From assembly GCA_903893975.1 (NCBI GenBank), contig CAITOL010000046.1:1-64000 (forward strand): a stretch of 64,000 bases of DNA, read 5' to 3'. This document shows, in pieces, positions 28,213-37,454 of the stretch (its first letter is position 1; each line of letters begins with the position of its first letter). The DNA is from an uncultured Rhodospirillales bacterium (GTDB lineage: Bacteria > Pseudomonadota > Alphaproteobacteria > Acetobacterales > Acetobacteraceae). The notes under the pieces were generated by a model, which was not told where the DNA came from, made no database searches, and saw nothing but the letters and a program-made list of their open reading frames with translations. The position numbers and the translations under genes were made by a program.

Positions 28213-28698
28213 ATGGATAACGCAGCATCGCCCGCCGCACCGGCTGGCGCCACCATCGACCGTATCGACATCGCCGGCATTATGGCCGCCATCCCGCATC
28301 GCTACCCGTTCCTGATGCTGGATCGGGTGGTGGATCTGGTGCTGGGCGAATCCGCCATCGGCATCAAAAACGTCTCCGCCAACGAAAACTTCTTCCAGGG
28401 CCACTTCCCCGGCCACCCGGTCATGCCCGGCGTGCTGATCGTCGAAGCCATGGCGCAGACCGCCGCGATCCTGGTGGTGGAAACCCTCGGCGAGGACGCC
28501 AAGGGCCGGCTGGTTTATTTCATGTCCATCGAAGGCGCGAAGTTCCGCCGCCCCGTCGTCCCCGGCGACCAGCTGCGCATCCACATCAGCAAGCAGCAGC
28601 AGCGCGGCATGGTCTGGAAATTCTACGGTGAGGCCAAGGTCGATGGCGTGGTCGTCGCTGAAGCCACCTACACCGCGATGATCCGCAACCGCGCCTGA
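28213..28698 (+). CDS. fabZ: 3-hydroxyacyl-[acyl-carrier-protein] dehydratase
   Basis: A protein of 161 residues with the hot-dog fold active site: [16 protein letters not shown], then [20 protein letters not shown] containing the catalytic His, and EAMAQTAA. It dehydrates 3-hydroxyacyl-ACP in fatty acid elongation and competes for the same 3-hydroxyacyl-ACP used by LpxA and LpxD on either side. The 136 bases to lpxA hold a small GC-rich hairpin (CTAGGTGC/GCGCCTAG) but no gene. Confidence 0.96.
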   Translation: MDNAASPAAPAGATIDRIDIAGIMAAIPHRYPFLMLDRVVDLVLGESAIGIKNVSANENFFQGHFPGHPVMPGVLIVEAMAQTAAILVVETLGEDAKGRLVYFMSIEGAKFRRPVVPGDQLRIHISKQQQRGMVWKFYGEAKVDGVVVAEATYTAMIRNRA

Positions 28699-28834
28699 CC
28701 GCGCGCCGCGATTTCGCCGCAACAGCCGGCAATAATGTTTGACTAGGTGCCGACGCGGCGCCGCGCCTAGGGTGCGCGCGAAGGGGGCCATCCGCCACGC
28801 CCATTCGCCCGCCTTGCAGAGAAAGTAGTGCTTC

Positions 28835-29668
28835 ATGGATGCCGCCTCGTTATCCGCCGTGCAAATCCACCCGCTCGCCGTCGTCTCCCCCGGGGCGCAA
28901 CTCGGGGCCGGGGTGGAAATCGGCCCGTTCTGCACCGTCGGCCCGAATGTGGTGATCCAGGATGGCGCCAAACTCGTCTCCCACGTTGTCGTCGATGGCC
29001 ACACCAACATCGGCCCGCGCGCCACGCTGTTCCCGTTCTGCACCGTGGGCCTCGCCCCGCAGGACCTGAAATACAAGGGTGAACCCACCCGCACCGAAAT
29101 CGGCGCCCGCACCTTGGTGCGCGAACACGTCACCATCCATCGCGGCACCGCCACTGGCGGCGGCCTGACCAAGGTGGGGGACGACTGTATGCTGATGGCC
29201 GTCGTCCACGTCGCGCATGATTGCCTGCTCGGCAACGGCGTCATCGTCGCCAACAACGCCGTCATGGGCGGCCATGTGCAAATCGGCGACAACGCCGTCA
29301 TCGGCGGCGCCGCCGCCATCCACCAATTCGTCCGCATCGGCCGCGCCGCCATGGTCGGCGGCGTCTCTGGTGTGGAGGCCGACGTCATCCCCTTCGGCAG
29401 CGTCATCGGCAATCGCGCCCGCCTCGCCGGGCTCAACATCATCGGCCTGCGCCGCCGTGGGTTTGACCGCGCCGCCATCATGGCCCTGCGCACCGCCTTC
29501 CTTGCCCTCTTCCGCGGCCCCGGCGTCTTCGCCGACCGCCTCGCCGCCATCCGTGCCACCGCGGCCGGGGATCCCCTGGTCAGCGAAATGCTCGCCTTCA
29601 TCGACAGCCCAAGCAAGCGCGGCCTGATCCGCACCAGCGCGATCGTGGACGTCGACGCCGCTGACTAA
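28835..29668 (+). CDS. lpxA: UDP-N-acetylglucosamine acyltransferase
   Basis: The product has 277 residues. Hexapeptide repeats start at IHPLAVVSPGAQLGAGVEIG; HVAHDCLLGNGVIVANN carries the catalytic His region, and GGAAAIHQFVRIGRAAMVGG and the C-terminal helical domain follow. It catalyses the first step of lipid A synthesis. The 3' end overlaps the proposed lpxI start by eight bases. Confidence 0.96.
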   Translation: MDAASLSAVQIHPLAVVSPGAQLGAGVEIGPFCTVGPNVVIQDGAKLVSHVVVDGHTNIGPRATLFPFCTVGLAPQDLKYKGEPTRTEIGARTLVREHVTIHRGTATGGGLTKVGDDCMLMAVVHVAHDCLLGNGVIVANNAVMGGHVQIGDNAVIGGAAAIHQFVRIGRAAMVGGVSGVEADVIPFGSVIGNRARLAGLNIIGLRRRGFDRAAIMALRTAFLALFRGPGVFADRLAAIRATAAGDPLVSEMLAFIDSPSKRGLIRTSAIVDVDAAD

Positions 29669-30500
29669 CGCGCTCGGCATTCTCGCGGGCGGCGGCGTCC
29701 TGCCCGCCCGCGTCGCCGCCGCCGCGCAGGCGGCCGGCCGCCCGGTGTTCATCGTCGGGCTCGAAAGCTTTGCCGACCCCGCCGTGCTCGCCCCCTACCC
29801 ACACGCCATCATCCGCCTCGGCGCCGCCGGCCGCATCCTCAGCCAACTCCGCGCCCATCACTGCCGCGATCTGGTGATGATCGGCCCGGTCCGCCGCCCC
29901 TCCTTGCTCGACCTCCGCCCCGACGCCGAAGGCGCCAAACTCCTCGCCCGCGTCGGTCGCGCCGCCTTCGCCGGGGATGACGGGCTGCTCAAAGCCGTCA
30001 TCCGCATCCTCTCCGAGGAAGGCTTCCACGTCCGCGGCGCGCATGAAATCCTCAGCCAGGCCCTCGGTCCCGCCGGCCTGCTCACCCAAACCGCGCCCGA
30101 CGCCCTCGCCCTTGCCGACATCACCCGCGCCGTCGCCGTCCTGCACCTGCTCGGTGCCGCCGATATCGGCCAGGCCTGCATCGTCCAGCAAGGCCTGGTC
30201 CTCGCCGTCGAAGCCATCGAAGGCACCGACGCCATGCTCGCCCGCGCCGGCACCCTCCGCCGCCCCGGCCCCGGCGGCATCCTGCTCAAGCTGGTCAAAC
30301 CCGGCCAAGACCGCCGGGCAGACCTGCCCACCATCGGCCCCACCACCGTGCAGCACGCCGCCCAGGCCGGGCTGCGCGGCGTGGTCTTTGAAGCCAACGG
30401 CACCCTGCTGGCCGAACGCGCCACCACCATCGCCACCGCCGACCAAGCCGGGCTGTTCCTGCTCGGCATCGACCCCACCACCTACGGAGCCAAGCCATGA
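29661..30500 (+). CDS. lpxI: UDP-2,3-diacylglucosamine pyrophosphatase LpxI
   Basis: Family proteins begin with an LGILAGGGVLP motif, and here LTNALGILAGGGVLPARVAA is encoded in frame from 29661, well before the first conventional start (GTG at 29745, at FIVGLESFA). The only sensible start codon is CTG at 29661, overlapping the lpxA end, which gives 279 residues. The domain continues with MIGPVRRPSLLDLRPD, GDDGLLKAVIRILSEEGF and the C-terminal EANGTLLAER. LpxI replaces LpxH in alphaproteobacteria, hydrolysing UDP-diacylglucosamine. lpxB does not follow; gloA does, with an ATGA overlap. Confidence 0.9.
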   Translation: MTNALGILAGGGVLPARVAAAAQAAGRPVFIVGLESFADPAVLAPYPHAIIRLGAAGRILSQLRAHHCRDLVMIGPVRRPSLLDLRPDAEGAKLLARVGRAAFAGDDGLLKAVIRILSEEGFHVRGAHEILSQALGPAGLLTQTAPDALALADITRAVAVLHLLGAADIGQACIVQQGLVLAVEAIEGTDAMLARAGTLRRPGPGGILLKLVKPGQDRRADLPTIGPTTVQHAAQAGLRGVVFEANGTLLAERATTIATADQAGLFLLGIDPTTYGAKP

Positions 30501-30892
30501 GCGAACCCAACAGCTACCTGCACACCATGCTGCGCGTCGGCAATCTCGAGCGCAGCGTGAAATTCTACACCGAAGCCTTCGGCATGAAAGAACTGCGCCG
30601 CCGCGACGTGCCGGAAGGCCAATACACCCTCGTCTTCCTCGGCTACGGCGAAAACCCGCTGCACACCCAACTCGAACTCACCTATAATTACAGCGTCGAA
30701 AGCTACGAGATCGGCACCGGCTTCGGCCACCTCGCCATCGGCCTGCCCGATGTCTACGCCACCTGCGAACACCTCCGCGCCGCCGGCGCCAAAATCACCC
30801 GCGAACCCGGCCCGGTAAAGTTCGGCACCACCGTCATCGCCTTCGTCGAAGACCCGGACGGCTACAAAATCGAACTGATCCAGCGCGATTAG
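30497..30892 (+). CDS. gloA: Lactoylglutathione lyase (glyoxalase I)
   Basis: A protein of 131 residues with high similarity to the bacterial nickel-type GloA: LHTMLRVGNLERSVKFYTEA with metal ligand His9, YTLVFLGYGEN, QLELTYNYSVESYEIGTGFG with further ligands, GHLAIGLPDVY, and the C-terminal FVEDPDGYKIELIQ with the catalytic Glu. It converts the methylglyoxal-glutathione adduct to lactoylglutathione. It overlaps lpxI by four bases. A nested palindromic element follows. Confidence 0.95.
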   Translation: MSEPNSYLHTMLRVGNLERSVKFYTEAFGMKELRRRDVPEGQYTLVFLGYGENPLHTQLELTYNYSVESYEIGTGFGHLAIGLPDVYATCEHLRAAGAKITREPGPVKFGTTVIAFVEDPDGYKIELIQRD

Positions 30893-30909
30893 GAGCTGGG
30901 TGAGAAAGC

Positions 30910-31115
30910 AAGGCCAGGGCTCTGCCCTGGACCCGCAAGGGGACAGTCGTCCCCTTGACCCCTCTCACTTAAGCATAGTGCCTAAAAGGACGGGGGCTAA
31001 GGCGTGTGATCGTTCACATCCCTCAGCCCCCGTCCTTTTAGGCACTAACTCTAAAAGTCATGGGTCCAGGGGCCGCTGCTCCTGGTGGGGTCGAGGGGCG
31101 AAGCCCCCGCCTGAC
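30910..31115. repeat. Nested palindromic intergenic element
   Basis: The core is a perfect 21-bp inverted repeat (30978-30998 and 31025-31045, beginning GTGCCTAAAAGGACGG) around a 26-base centre that itself holds TGTGA/TCACA. It is flanked by further hairpins: CCAGGGC-TCT-GCCCTGG (30914-30930) and AAGGGGAC-AGTC-GTCCCCTT on the left, and a GGGTCCAGG... CCTGG copy in opposite orientation plus GGGGCGAAGCCCC on the right. It lies between the convergent ends of gloA and amn, so it may also act as a bidirectional terminator. It fits an intergenic repeat family, but a second copy is not in this window. Confidence 0.7.
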
Positions 31116-31130
31116 TTGCCACCCGCCGCG

Positions 31131-32591
31131 TCACCGAAACGGCGGCTCGTCGAAGCTGCGCAGTTTGCGTGAGTGTAACCGACCCAGATCGTCCTGCAAC
31201 AGGTCGAGCGCCGCCAGGCTGATCGCCAGGTGCTCGCTCACCGCGCGCTGATAAAACGCGCTCGCCGCCCCCGGCAGTTTAATCTCCCCATGCAACGGCT
31301 TGTCGGACACGCAGAGCAGCGTGCCATACGGCACCCGCAGCCGGTAGCCTTGCGCCGCGATGGTGCCACTTTCCATATCCACCGCAATCGCGCGCGACAG
31401 GTTGATGCGCCGCCGTTCCTGCGACCAGCGCAGCTCCCAGTTCCGATCGTCGTAGGACACCACCGTCCCCGTGCGCAGCCGCTGCTTCAGGGCTTCGCCA
31501 CGCTCGCCGGTCACCTGCGCCGCGGCCTCCTGCAACGCCATCTGCACCTCGGCCAAAGCCGGGATCGGCACCTCCGGCGGCACCAGATCGTCCAGGATCT
31601 TGTCCCGCCGCAAATAGCCATGCGCCAGCACGTAATCGCCGATCATCTGCGACTGCCGCAGCCCGCCGCAATGCCCCACCATCAGCCAGCAATGCGGCCG
31701 CAGCACCGCCAGATGGTCGGTGATGTTCTTCGCGTTCGCCGGGCCGACGCCGATATTGACAATGGTCTTGCCGCCGCCGCCGTCGGCGCGCAGCACGTGA
31801 TAGGCCGGCATCTGAAAGCGCTGCCAGGGTGCGGCCGCCACCCGGGCTGCGGCATCCGCCTCGCCCCGCCGCACCTCCACCCCGCCCGGCGCCACCAGCC
31901 GATCGTACGGGCTCGCCGGGTCGGCCAGTTGCGCCAGGCCCCAGGCCACGAACTGATCGACGTAACGCTGATAGTTGGTCAGCAAAATCCACGGCTGCAC
32001 CGCCCGCCAGTCGGTGCCGGTGTAATGCACCAGCCGCCGCAGCGAAAAATCCACCCGCACCGCATCGAACAACCCAAGCGGCAACGGCGTCTCCGGCGGT
32101 GCCGCCCACAGTCCATCGGCAATCTCGTCCCCGACGGCTGAAAGCAGCGGGGTCGGGAAGTGGCGCGCCAGTTCGGCCGGGGAGATATCCCCCACCGCCA
32201 GTTCGTCGCCGCCATCCAGCACGTAGGGATAGGGCATTTCCTGCGCGCTCACCGCAACGCGCAACTCGGCCCCGTATTCCGCCACCAGCGGCTGCAACTG
32301 GTCCAGCAGATAGCGTCGAAACGCCGCCGGCTGGGTTACGGTGGTGGCATAGGCGCCGGGCGCGAGCAGCTTGGCCCAGGCGCGCCGCGTCACCGGCACC
32401 GGCCCATCGTCGCGCCAGCGCAAATGCAGCGCCGGGTAGCGAAACCGGGCGCGCTCCTCCGCACTTGGCGGCGGCCCACCGGCGACAAATCGGGCCAGCG
32501 CATCCCGCAACGCTTGCGTCGCGTCGCCGTGCAAATCCTGCAAGCGGTCGCAGGCTTGCGTCGGGGTCAGGGTGGGTTCGCTCGGGGTCAT
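31131..32591 (-). CDS. amn: AMP nucleosidase
   Basis: Starting at the ATG at 32591 (MTPSEPTLTPTQACDRLQDL) gives 486 residues, the size of bacterial Amn. The N-terminal AMN-specific domain is followed by a nucleoside phosphorylase-like domain with NIGVGPANAKNITDHLAVLR, GHCGGLRQSQMIGDYVLAHG, the VDMESGTIAAQGYR active-site region and CVSDKPLHGEIKLP. It hydrolyses AMP to adenine and ribose 5-phosphate. It is convergent with gloA. Confidence 0.95.
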   Translation of the reverse strand: MTPSEPTLTPTQACDRLQDLHGDATQALRDALARFVAGGPPPSAEERARFRYPALHLRWRDDGPVPVTRRAWAKLLAPGAYATTVTQPAAFRRYLLDQLQPLVAEYGAELRVAVSAQEMPYPYVLDGGDELAVGDISPAELARHFPTPLLSAVGDEIADGLWAAPPETPLPLGLFDAVRVDFSLRRLVHYTGTDWRAVQPWILLTNYQRYVDQFVAWGLAQLADPASPYDRLVAPGGVEVRRGEADAAARVAAAPWQRFQMPAYHVLRADGGGGKTIVNIGVGPANAKNITDHLAVLRPHCWLMVGHCGGLRQSQMIGDYVLAHGYLRRDKILDDLVPPEVPIPALAEVQMALQEAAAQVTGERGEALKQRLRTGTVVSYDDRNWELRWSQERRRINLSRAIAVDMESGTIAAQGYRLRVPYGTLLCVSDKPLHGEIKLPGAASAFYQRAVSEHLAISLAALDLLQDDLGRLHSRKLRSFDEPPFR

Positions 32592-32672
32592 AGCCGATCC
32601 TAACACAGCGCCGCGACGTGCGAACAGCAAATAAATTACGATAACGGAACGAAAACGGCACGATAATCCCGC

Positions 32673-33164
32673 TCACCCCGACCGAGATTTTTCCGGCCCC
32701 CGCAGCGCCGCCGGCGGCGGTGCGCCCGGCGGGGCAGGGGCCACCAATTCCGGGCCGAGCATCCACAGCACCGGCCGCAACACCCGCACCATAGCCGGAC
32801 AGGCCAGCATCGCCGCCTGAAATTCCGGCTGGTTGAGCAAATGACATAACTGCGAGGCATAGCCCCCCGCGTCGGGGCCCAGCGCCGCCCGCAGCCAGCC
32901 CCGGCCACGCGGAATCTGCGGCCCGATGGGGGCAGCCCGTGGCGGTGCCGGCGCCCGGCGGCGTGGCCGGCTCGGCCGGGTCAACACCCGCTCCACCCGC
33001 CCGGCAATCCGCCCCAGCCGCTGCCACAGCGGCACAATCAGCGCCACATATTTCGGCTGCCGCAGCAGCACCCGCGCCACCAGCAACGCCATGATCACGC
33101 CAATCCGCCGCGCCAGGTCGGGCGCGGTGGCGATCAGGCTCGCAGGGGCGGGGAGTAAGGACAT
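32673..33164 (-). CDS. Conserved-looking hypothetical protein
   Basis: The ATG at 33164 gives 163 residues (MSLLPAPASLIATAPDLARR); a longer frame upstream is rich in unlikely sequence. It has one possible membrane-associated helix (IGVIMALLVARVLL), a basic Arg/Pro-rich middle, and a helical block GYASQLCHLLNQPEFQAAML followed by CPAMVRVLRPVLWMLG, ending in a Pro/Ala-rich tail. I do not recognise a family. It lies alone upstream of amn on the same strand, 81 bases away. Confidence 0.55.
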   Translation of the reverse strand: MSLLPAPASLIATAPDLARRIGVIMALLVARVLLRQPKYVALIVPLWQRLGRIAGRVERVLTRPSRPRRRAPAPPRAAPIGPQIPRGRGWLRAALGPDAGGYASQLCHLLNQPEFQAAMLACPAMVRVLRPVLWMLGPELVAPAPPGAPPPAALRGPEKSRSG

Positions 33165-33287
33165 GCCATTATAACTAACGTACCGTAGCGCTATTTGCAA
33201 GCCTTGATAACGCCCCGCCACCCCCCGCACAAAAAAAAACGCGGCGGAAGGTCTCCCCTCCGCCGCGCCCATTCCGTCCAACCCGGC

Positions 33288-34430
33288 TTACGCCTCGTTG
33301 GTGAACACAATCGTGCCGCTGGCCGCGAACATGCCGCCCACGCCATGGCAAACCGAGACCTTAGCCCCCTTCACCTGCGCCGGGGCGGTGCCGCGCATCT
33401 GCCGCACCGATTCCTGCAACGCGAACATGCCGTACATCCCGGTATGGGTGTAGGACAGGCCGCCGCCATTGGTGTTCATCGGCAGCTTGCCGCCAGGGGC
33501 GGTGTTGCGCGCTTCAATGAACGCCCCGGCTTCACCCGGCTTGCAGAAGCCCAGATCTTCCAGGCCGTAGATCGGCAGATGCGCGAAGGCATCATAGATC
33601 ATCAGATGGTCCACATCGGCGTGGCTGATGCCCGCCGCCTTCATCGCCGTCGGCCCAGCCACACGGAACGCGGCGGACGAGGTGAAGTCCTTCATCTGGC
33701 TGATCATCGGCGTTTCCACCGATTCGCCCGTGCCGAGGATGTAGACCGGCTTGGTCGGGAAATCCTTCGCCCGCTCGGCGGAGGTCAGGATCAGCGCGCC
33801 GCCGCCATCCGTCACCAGGCAGCATTGCAGAATGCGGAACGGATAGGCGATCATGCGGGAGTTCAGCACGTCCTCAACCGTGATCGGGTCACGGAAGCGG
33901 GCGCGCGGGTTCATCGCCGCCCATTCGCGCTGCACCACCGACACGTTGGCCAGTTGTTCGTGCGTCAGGCCGCGTTCCTTCATATAGCGCAGCACGGGGA
34001 TGGTGAACATCGTCGGCGGGCCGAACGGGCCGTACGGCATTTCGAACTGACCGGCGAGGCTGGCGGGGTTCGGTGCCGGGCGGTTGAGCCCGATGCGCGA
34101 CGAGCCGCTTTCGCCGTGGGTGATCAGTACCGTGGTGCACAGCCCGGCCGAAATGGCGGCGGCGGCATGGCGCACATGGATCATGAACGAGCAGCCGCCG
34201 ACGCCGGTGCCATCAACATATTTCGGCACAATGCCGAGATAATGCGCCAGGTTGGTCGGGCTTTCGCCGGCACAGGCGATGCCGTCGATGTCGGACACTT
34301 TCAGCCCGCAATCCTTCAGCGCGTTCAGCGCGCTATCGGCATGCAGCTGAATGTTGGACATGCCCGGAATCTTGCCCAGGCCAGTGGTTTCAGCCGCGCC
34401 GACGATGGCGATTTCACGAGGTTTCAACAT
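33288..34430 (-). CDS. Thiolase family protein (SCP2/acetyl-CoA acetyltransferase type)
   Basis: Starting at the ATG at 34430 (MLKPREIAIVGAAETTGLGK) gives 380 residues. SCP2-thiolase features include SDIDGIACAGESPTNLAHYL, VGGCSFMIHVRHAAAAISAG, AFRVAGPTAMKAAGISHADV and the C-terminal CHGVGGMFAASGTIVF. These proteins cleave 3-ketoacyl-CoA or act as aldolases together with an OB-fold DUF35 partner, and exactly such a gene lies four bases upstream. The pair, with a CoA ligase, an SDR and two dehydrogenases nearby, suggests side-chain beta-oxidation of an unknown substrate. Confidence 0.88.
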   Translation of the reverse strand: MLKPREIAIVGAAETTGLGKIPGMSNIQLHADSALNALKDCGLKVSDIDGIACAGESPTNLAHYLGIVPKYVDGTGVGGCSFMIHVRHAAAAISAGLCTTVLITHGESGSSRIGLNRPAPNPASLAGQFEMPYGPFGPPTMFTIPVLRYMKERGLTHEQLANVSVVQREWAAMNPRARFRDPITVEDVLNSRMIAYPFRILQCCLVTDGGGALILTSAERAKDFPTKPVYILGTGESVETPMISQMKDFTSSAAFRVAGPTAMKAAGISHADVDHLMIYDAFAHLPIYGLEDLGFCKPGEAGAFIEARNTAPGGKLPMNTNGGGLSYTHTGMYGMFALQESVRQMRGTAPAQVKGAKVSVCHGVGGMFAASGTIVFTNEA

Positions 34431-34434
34431 AATC

Positions 34435-34845
34435 TCAGCCTTTCGCCGGACGGAACAGGGGCAGGGTGATGGTGTCGTCAAGCTCGGTCGGCACCAGCTC
34501 CAACGGCATATCCAGCACCAGCGCTTCCGGGGTCTGCGGGCAATCGACGATGTTGGTCATCATCCGCGGGCCTTCTTCCAGCTGCACCACCGCAATCGCA
34601 TACGGCGGGGTAAAGCCGGGCGCCGGGTTGGCGTGAATGACGTAGCTGTACAGGATCGCTTTGCCAGACGCCTTGAACACTTCGATGTTCGTGCTGCCGG
34701 TACCGGGCACGAACGGGCGCGGCGGGAAATACACTTCGCCGGTGTCCTTGTCGCGTTGCAGCAGCAATTCGCCGCGCTTCATGCCGTCCCAGAAATGCTG
34801 GGTTTCCGGGGTTGGCAACGGCTTGGGTCGTTTGGGGTCGAGCAT
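34435..34845 (-). CDS. OB-fold (DUF35) thiolase partner lacking the zinc-ribbon cysteines
   Basis: A protein of 136 residues with the DUF35 layout: an N-terminal helix (PTPETQHFWDGMKRGELLLQ), a rubredoxin-like ribbon region (30-51) and an OB-fold with PPYAIAVVQLEEGPRMMTNI. The ribbon usually carries two CxxC pairs; here the four positions are Asp32, Thr35, Val46 and Thr49, so zinc cannot bind, although the surrounding FPPRP and GTGS frame is kept. The partner thiolase is the next gene. Such proteins form complexes with SCP2-type thiolases. Confidence 0.85.
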   Translation of the reverse strand: MLDPKRPKPLPTPETQHFWDGMKRGELLLQRDKDTGEVYFPPRPFVPGTGSTNIEVFKASGKAILYSYVIHANPAPGFTPPYAIAVVQLEEGPRMMTNIVDCPQTPEALVLDMPLELVPTELDDTITLPLFRPAKG

Positions 34846-34866
34846 GTTGTTTCCTCCTGTTGAACT

Positions 34867-36420
34867 TTAAGCGGCGTAACGGTCGCGCAACGCCTGTTTG
34901 TACAGCTTGCCGGTCGGCAGGCGCGGCATTTCATCGATGAAGTCGATCGATTTCGGCACCATGTAGCGGGCTACACGCTGGCGCAGAAACTCGGTCAGCT
35001 CCGCCACCAGCGCCGCATCGGCCACCACGCCATCGGCAACCTCGACAATGGCTTTCACCGCCTCACCCAAATCCGGGTCCGGCACGCCGATCACCGCCGC
35101 ATCGCGTAGTTTCGGATGCGTCACCAACGCATCCTCGATCGCCTGCGGGTAGATATTCACCCCGCCTGAGATAATCATGAACGCCTTGCGGTCGGTCAGA
35201 TATAAATACCCGTCCGCATCGACATAGCCGACATCGCCCAGCGCGGACCAGTTTTCGTGCTGCGGATGCTGCGCCCGCCGGGTTTTCTCCGGGTCGTTAT
35301 GATAGGCAAACGGCACCACATCGCGCTCGAAATAAATCAGCCCCGGCTCACCGGTCGGCACCTCGCGGCCTTCATCGTCGCAGATATGCAGCACCCCCAA
35401 TTTGGCCCGACCGACCGATCCGGGATGCGCCAGCCATTCGGCACTGCTGATCGACGTCTGCCCGTTGCCCTCGGTGCCCGCGTAATATTCCTCCAGGATC
35501 GGCCCCCACCAGGCGATCATCTGCTTCTTCACCTCAACCGGGCAGGGGGCGGCGGCATGGATCGCCATGCGGTGGCTGGACAGATCGTGGCGACTGCGTT
35601 CGGCTTCCGGCAGCTTCAGCATGCGCACGAACATCGTCGGCACCCACTGGCTATGCGTCGCCTTATACTGGTCGATATAGGCCAGCGCCGCTTCCGGCTC
35701 GAACCGGCTCATCATAATCACCGTGCCGCCCACCCGATGCGTCGCCAGGTTAAACACCAGCGGGGCGGCATGATACAGCGGCGCCGGCGATAGATACACC
35801 ATCGCATCGGTAAACCCGTACACCGCGGTAAACGCACTCAGCGCGCCCGGATTTTCATAGACTTTGAAATTCTGTAGCGGCCGCTTAATGCCTTTCGGCC
35901 GCCCGGTGGTGCCAGACGAATACAGCATCATCTCGCCCGCCCATTCCTCGTCCAACGGGGCGGCGGGGTATCCGGCAACGGTCGTTTCGTAGGCATCCCA
36001 ACCAGGGATGGTGCCATCCATCATCAAACGGATGGTGCAGCCGGGGATCTGCGGGCTCATCGCCGCGATCACATCCGCCCGCGCAATACTGGTAATCAGC
36101 GCCTTGGTGGTGCTGTCCTGCACGATATAGGCCGCTTCATCGGCGGTCAGATACCGGTTGATCGCGGTCACATACAGCCCAGACCGTAACGCCGCCCACA
36201 CCACCTCGGGGAAATGCAGGTGGTTTTCCATAAACAACGCGATATGGTCGCCCCGCCGCAGCCCCTGCGCATACAGGAACTGGGCGAGGCGATTCGACGC
36301 ATCATCCAACTGTCGATAGGTCAGCACCTCACCGGTTTCGGCCTTGATCATCGCCGGCTTGTCCGGCGTGGTCAGCGCATGCCCGCCCGGATATTGGCTG
36401 CCTCGCCTATCGACAGGCAT
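34867..36420 (-). CDS. Acyl-CoA synthetase (AMP-forming)
   Basis: The product has 517 residues of the ANL superfamily. The ATP loop [16 protein letters not shown], the [13 protein letters not shown] adenylate region, [20 protein letters not shown] and the catalytic Lys in [17 protein letters not shown] are all visible. It activates a carboxylic acid as acyl-CoA; the exact acid is unknown. It lies between the SDR (three bases upstream) and the DUF35/thiolase pair in one minus-strand operon, presumably the entry step of that pathway. Confidence 0.92.
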   Translation of the reverse strand: MPVDRRGSQYPGGHALTTPDKPAMIKAETGEVLTYRQLDDASNRLAQFLYAQGLRRGDHIALFMENHLHFPEVVWAALRSGLYVTAINRYLTADEAAYIVQDSTTKALITSIARADVIAAMSPQIPGCTIRLMMDGTIPGWDAYETTVAGYPAAPLDEEWAGEMMLYSSGTTGRPKGIKRPLQNFKVYENPGALSAFTAVYGFTDAMVYLSPAPLYHAAPLVFNLATHRVGGTVIMMSRFEPEAALAYIDQYKATHSQWVPTMFVRMLKLPEAERSRHDLSSHRMAIHAAAPCPVEVKKQMIAWWGPILEEYYAGTEGNGQTSISSAEWLAHPGSVGRAKLGVLHICDDEGREVPTGEPGLIYFERDVVPFAYHNDPEKTRRAQHPQHENWSALGDVGYVDADGYLYLTDRKAFMIISGGVNIYPQAIEDALVTHPKLRDAAVIGVPDPDLGEAVKAIVEVADGVVADAALVAELTEFLRQRVARYMVPKSIDFIDEMPRLPTGKLYKQALRDRYAA

Positions 36421-36423
36421 GGA

Positions 36424-37323
36424 TTAGTCGAGGTCCATGCCGTTCATGCCCGCGTTCTTCCGCGCGCGCGCCTGCATGTCCATCATCGACGGGCCAAGCT
36501 TGGACGGGTCCGGGTTCGGCTGCGCCGTCGGGCCACGGTGCCAGCCTTCGGCGATCGCCAGCAGGTCGCCACCGGCTTCGACGATACGGCCGGTAAAGTC
36601 GTCGGCTTCCCGGCTCGCCATCCAGATGATCGGCGGCGACACGCGGCGGGGATGGCGGGCTTCTTTCTGCTCTTCCGTCATCTCGCGCAGGCCTTCGGTC
36701 ATACGGGTCTGCGCCACCGGCGCCACCGCATTCACCGTCACGCCGTAGCGCTTCAGCTCACGCGCCGCGATGATGGTGAAGGCGGCAATGCCGGCCTTCG
36801 CCGCGCCGTAGTTGGTCTGCCCGGTATTGCCATAAATGCCGGACACGGACGACGTGTTGATGATGCGCGCATGCACCGGGCCACCAATGTCCTTGGACTT
36901 GTTGCGCCAGTAAGCGGCGGCATGGCGGCTCGGGCCGAAGGTGCCCTTCAGATGCACCGCGATCACCGCATCCCATTCGGCTTCCATCATGTTGACCAGA
37001 ACGCGGTCCCGCAGAATGCCGGCATTGTTGATCAGCACATCCAGCGTGCCGAACGTGTCGATCGCCTGATCGACCATGCGCTTGGCGCCGAGGAAATCGG
37101 CCACGTTGTCGGTGTTCACCACCGCTTGGCCGCCCATGGCGATAATATCGGCCACCGTCTGCTCGGCCGGGGTCGCGTCAGACCCGGTGCCATCGGCGGA
37201 GCCGCCGAGGTCGTTGACCACCACTTTCGCGCCGTGCTGCGCCAGCAGCAGCGCATGTTCGCGGCCAATCCCACGGCCCGCGCCGGTTACGATCGCCACG
37301 CGGCCTTCGCATAATCTGGTCAT
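36424..37323 (-). CDS. Short-chain dehydrogenase/reductase
   Basis: The product has 299 residues. The Rossmann motif VTGAGRGIGREHALLLAQHG binds the nicotinamide cofactor; NNAGILRD and the active-site residues around SSVSGIYGNTGQTNYGAAKA give the Ser-Tyr-Lys set. The VVVNDLGGSADGTGSDATPA insertion is typical of SDRs related to the peroxisomal multifunctional enzyme type 2 dehydrogenase domain, which oxidise 3-hydroxyacyl-CoA. It is the first gene of the minus-strand acyl-CoA operon, divergent from the dehydrogenase pair. Confidence 0.9.
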   Translation of the reverse strand: MTRLCEGRVAIVTGAGRGIGREHALLLAQHGAKVVVNDLGGSADGTGSDATPAEQTVADIIAMGGQAVVNTDNVADFLGAKRMVDQAIDTFGTLDVLINNAGILRDRVLVNMMEAEWDAVIAVHLKGTFGPSRHAAAYWRNKSKDIGGPVHARIINTSSVSGIYGNTGQTNYGAAKAGIAAFTIIAARELKRYGVTVNAVAPVAQTRMTEGLREMTEEQKEARHPRRVSPPIIWMASREADDFTGRIVEAGGDLLAIAEGWHRGPTAQPNPDPSKLGPSMMDMQARARKNAGMNGMDLD

Positions 37324-37454
37324 TTCTGGTGTTTCCTCATCGGTTTACGAACGCTTTGCGGAACGCCAACCGGCGCTCGTGAAAGCAGTTTGCCGGGCTG
37401 TGCACAATGAGTCTACCCTCTGGCAACGCTGATCTGGGTAGGGTGGAACGAACC

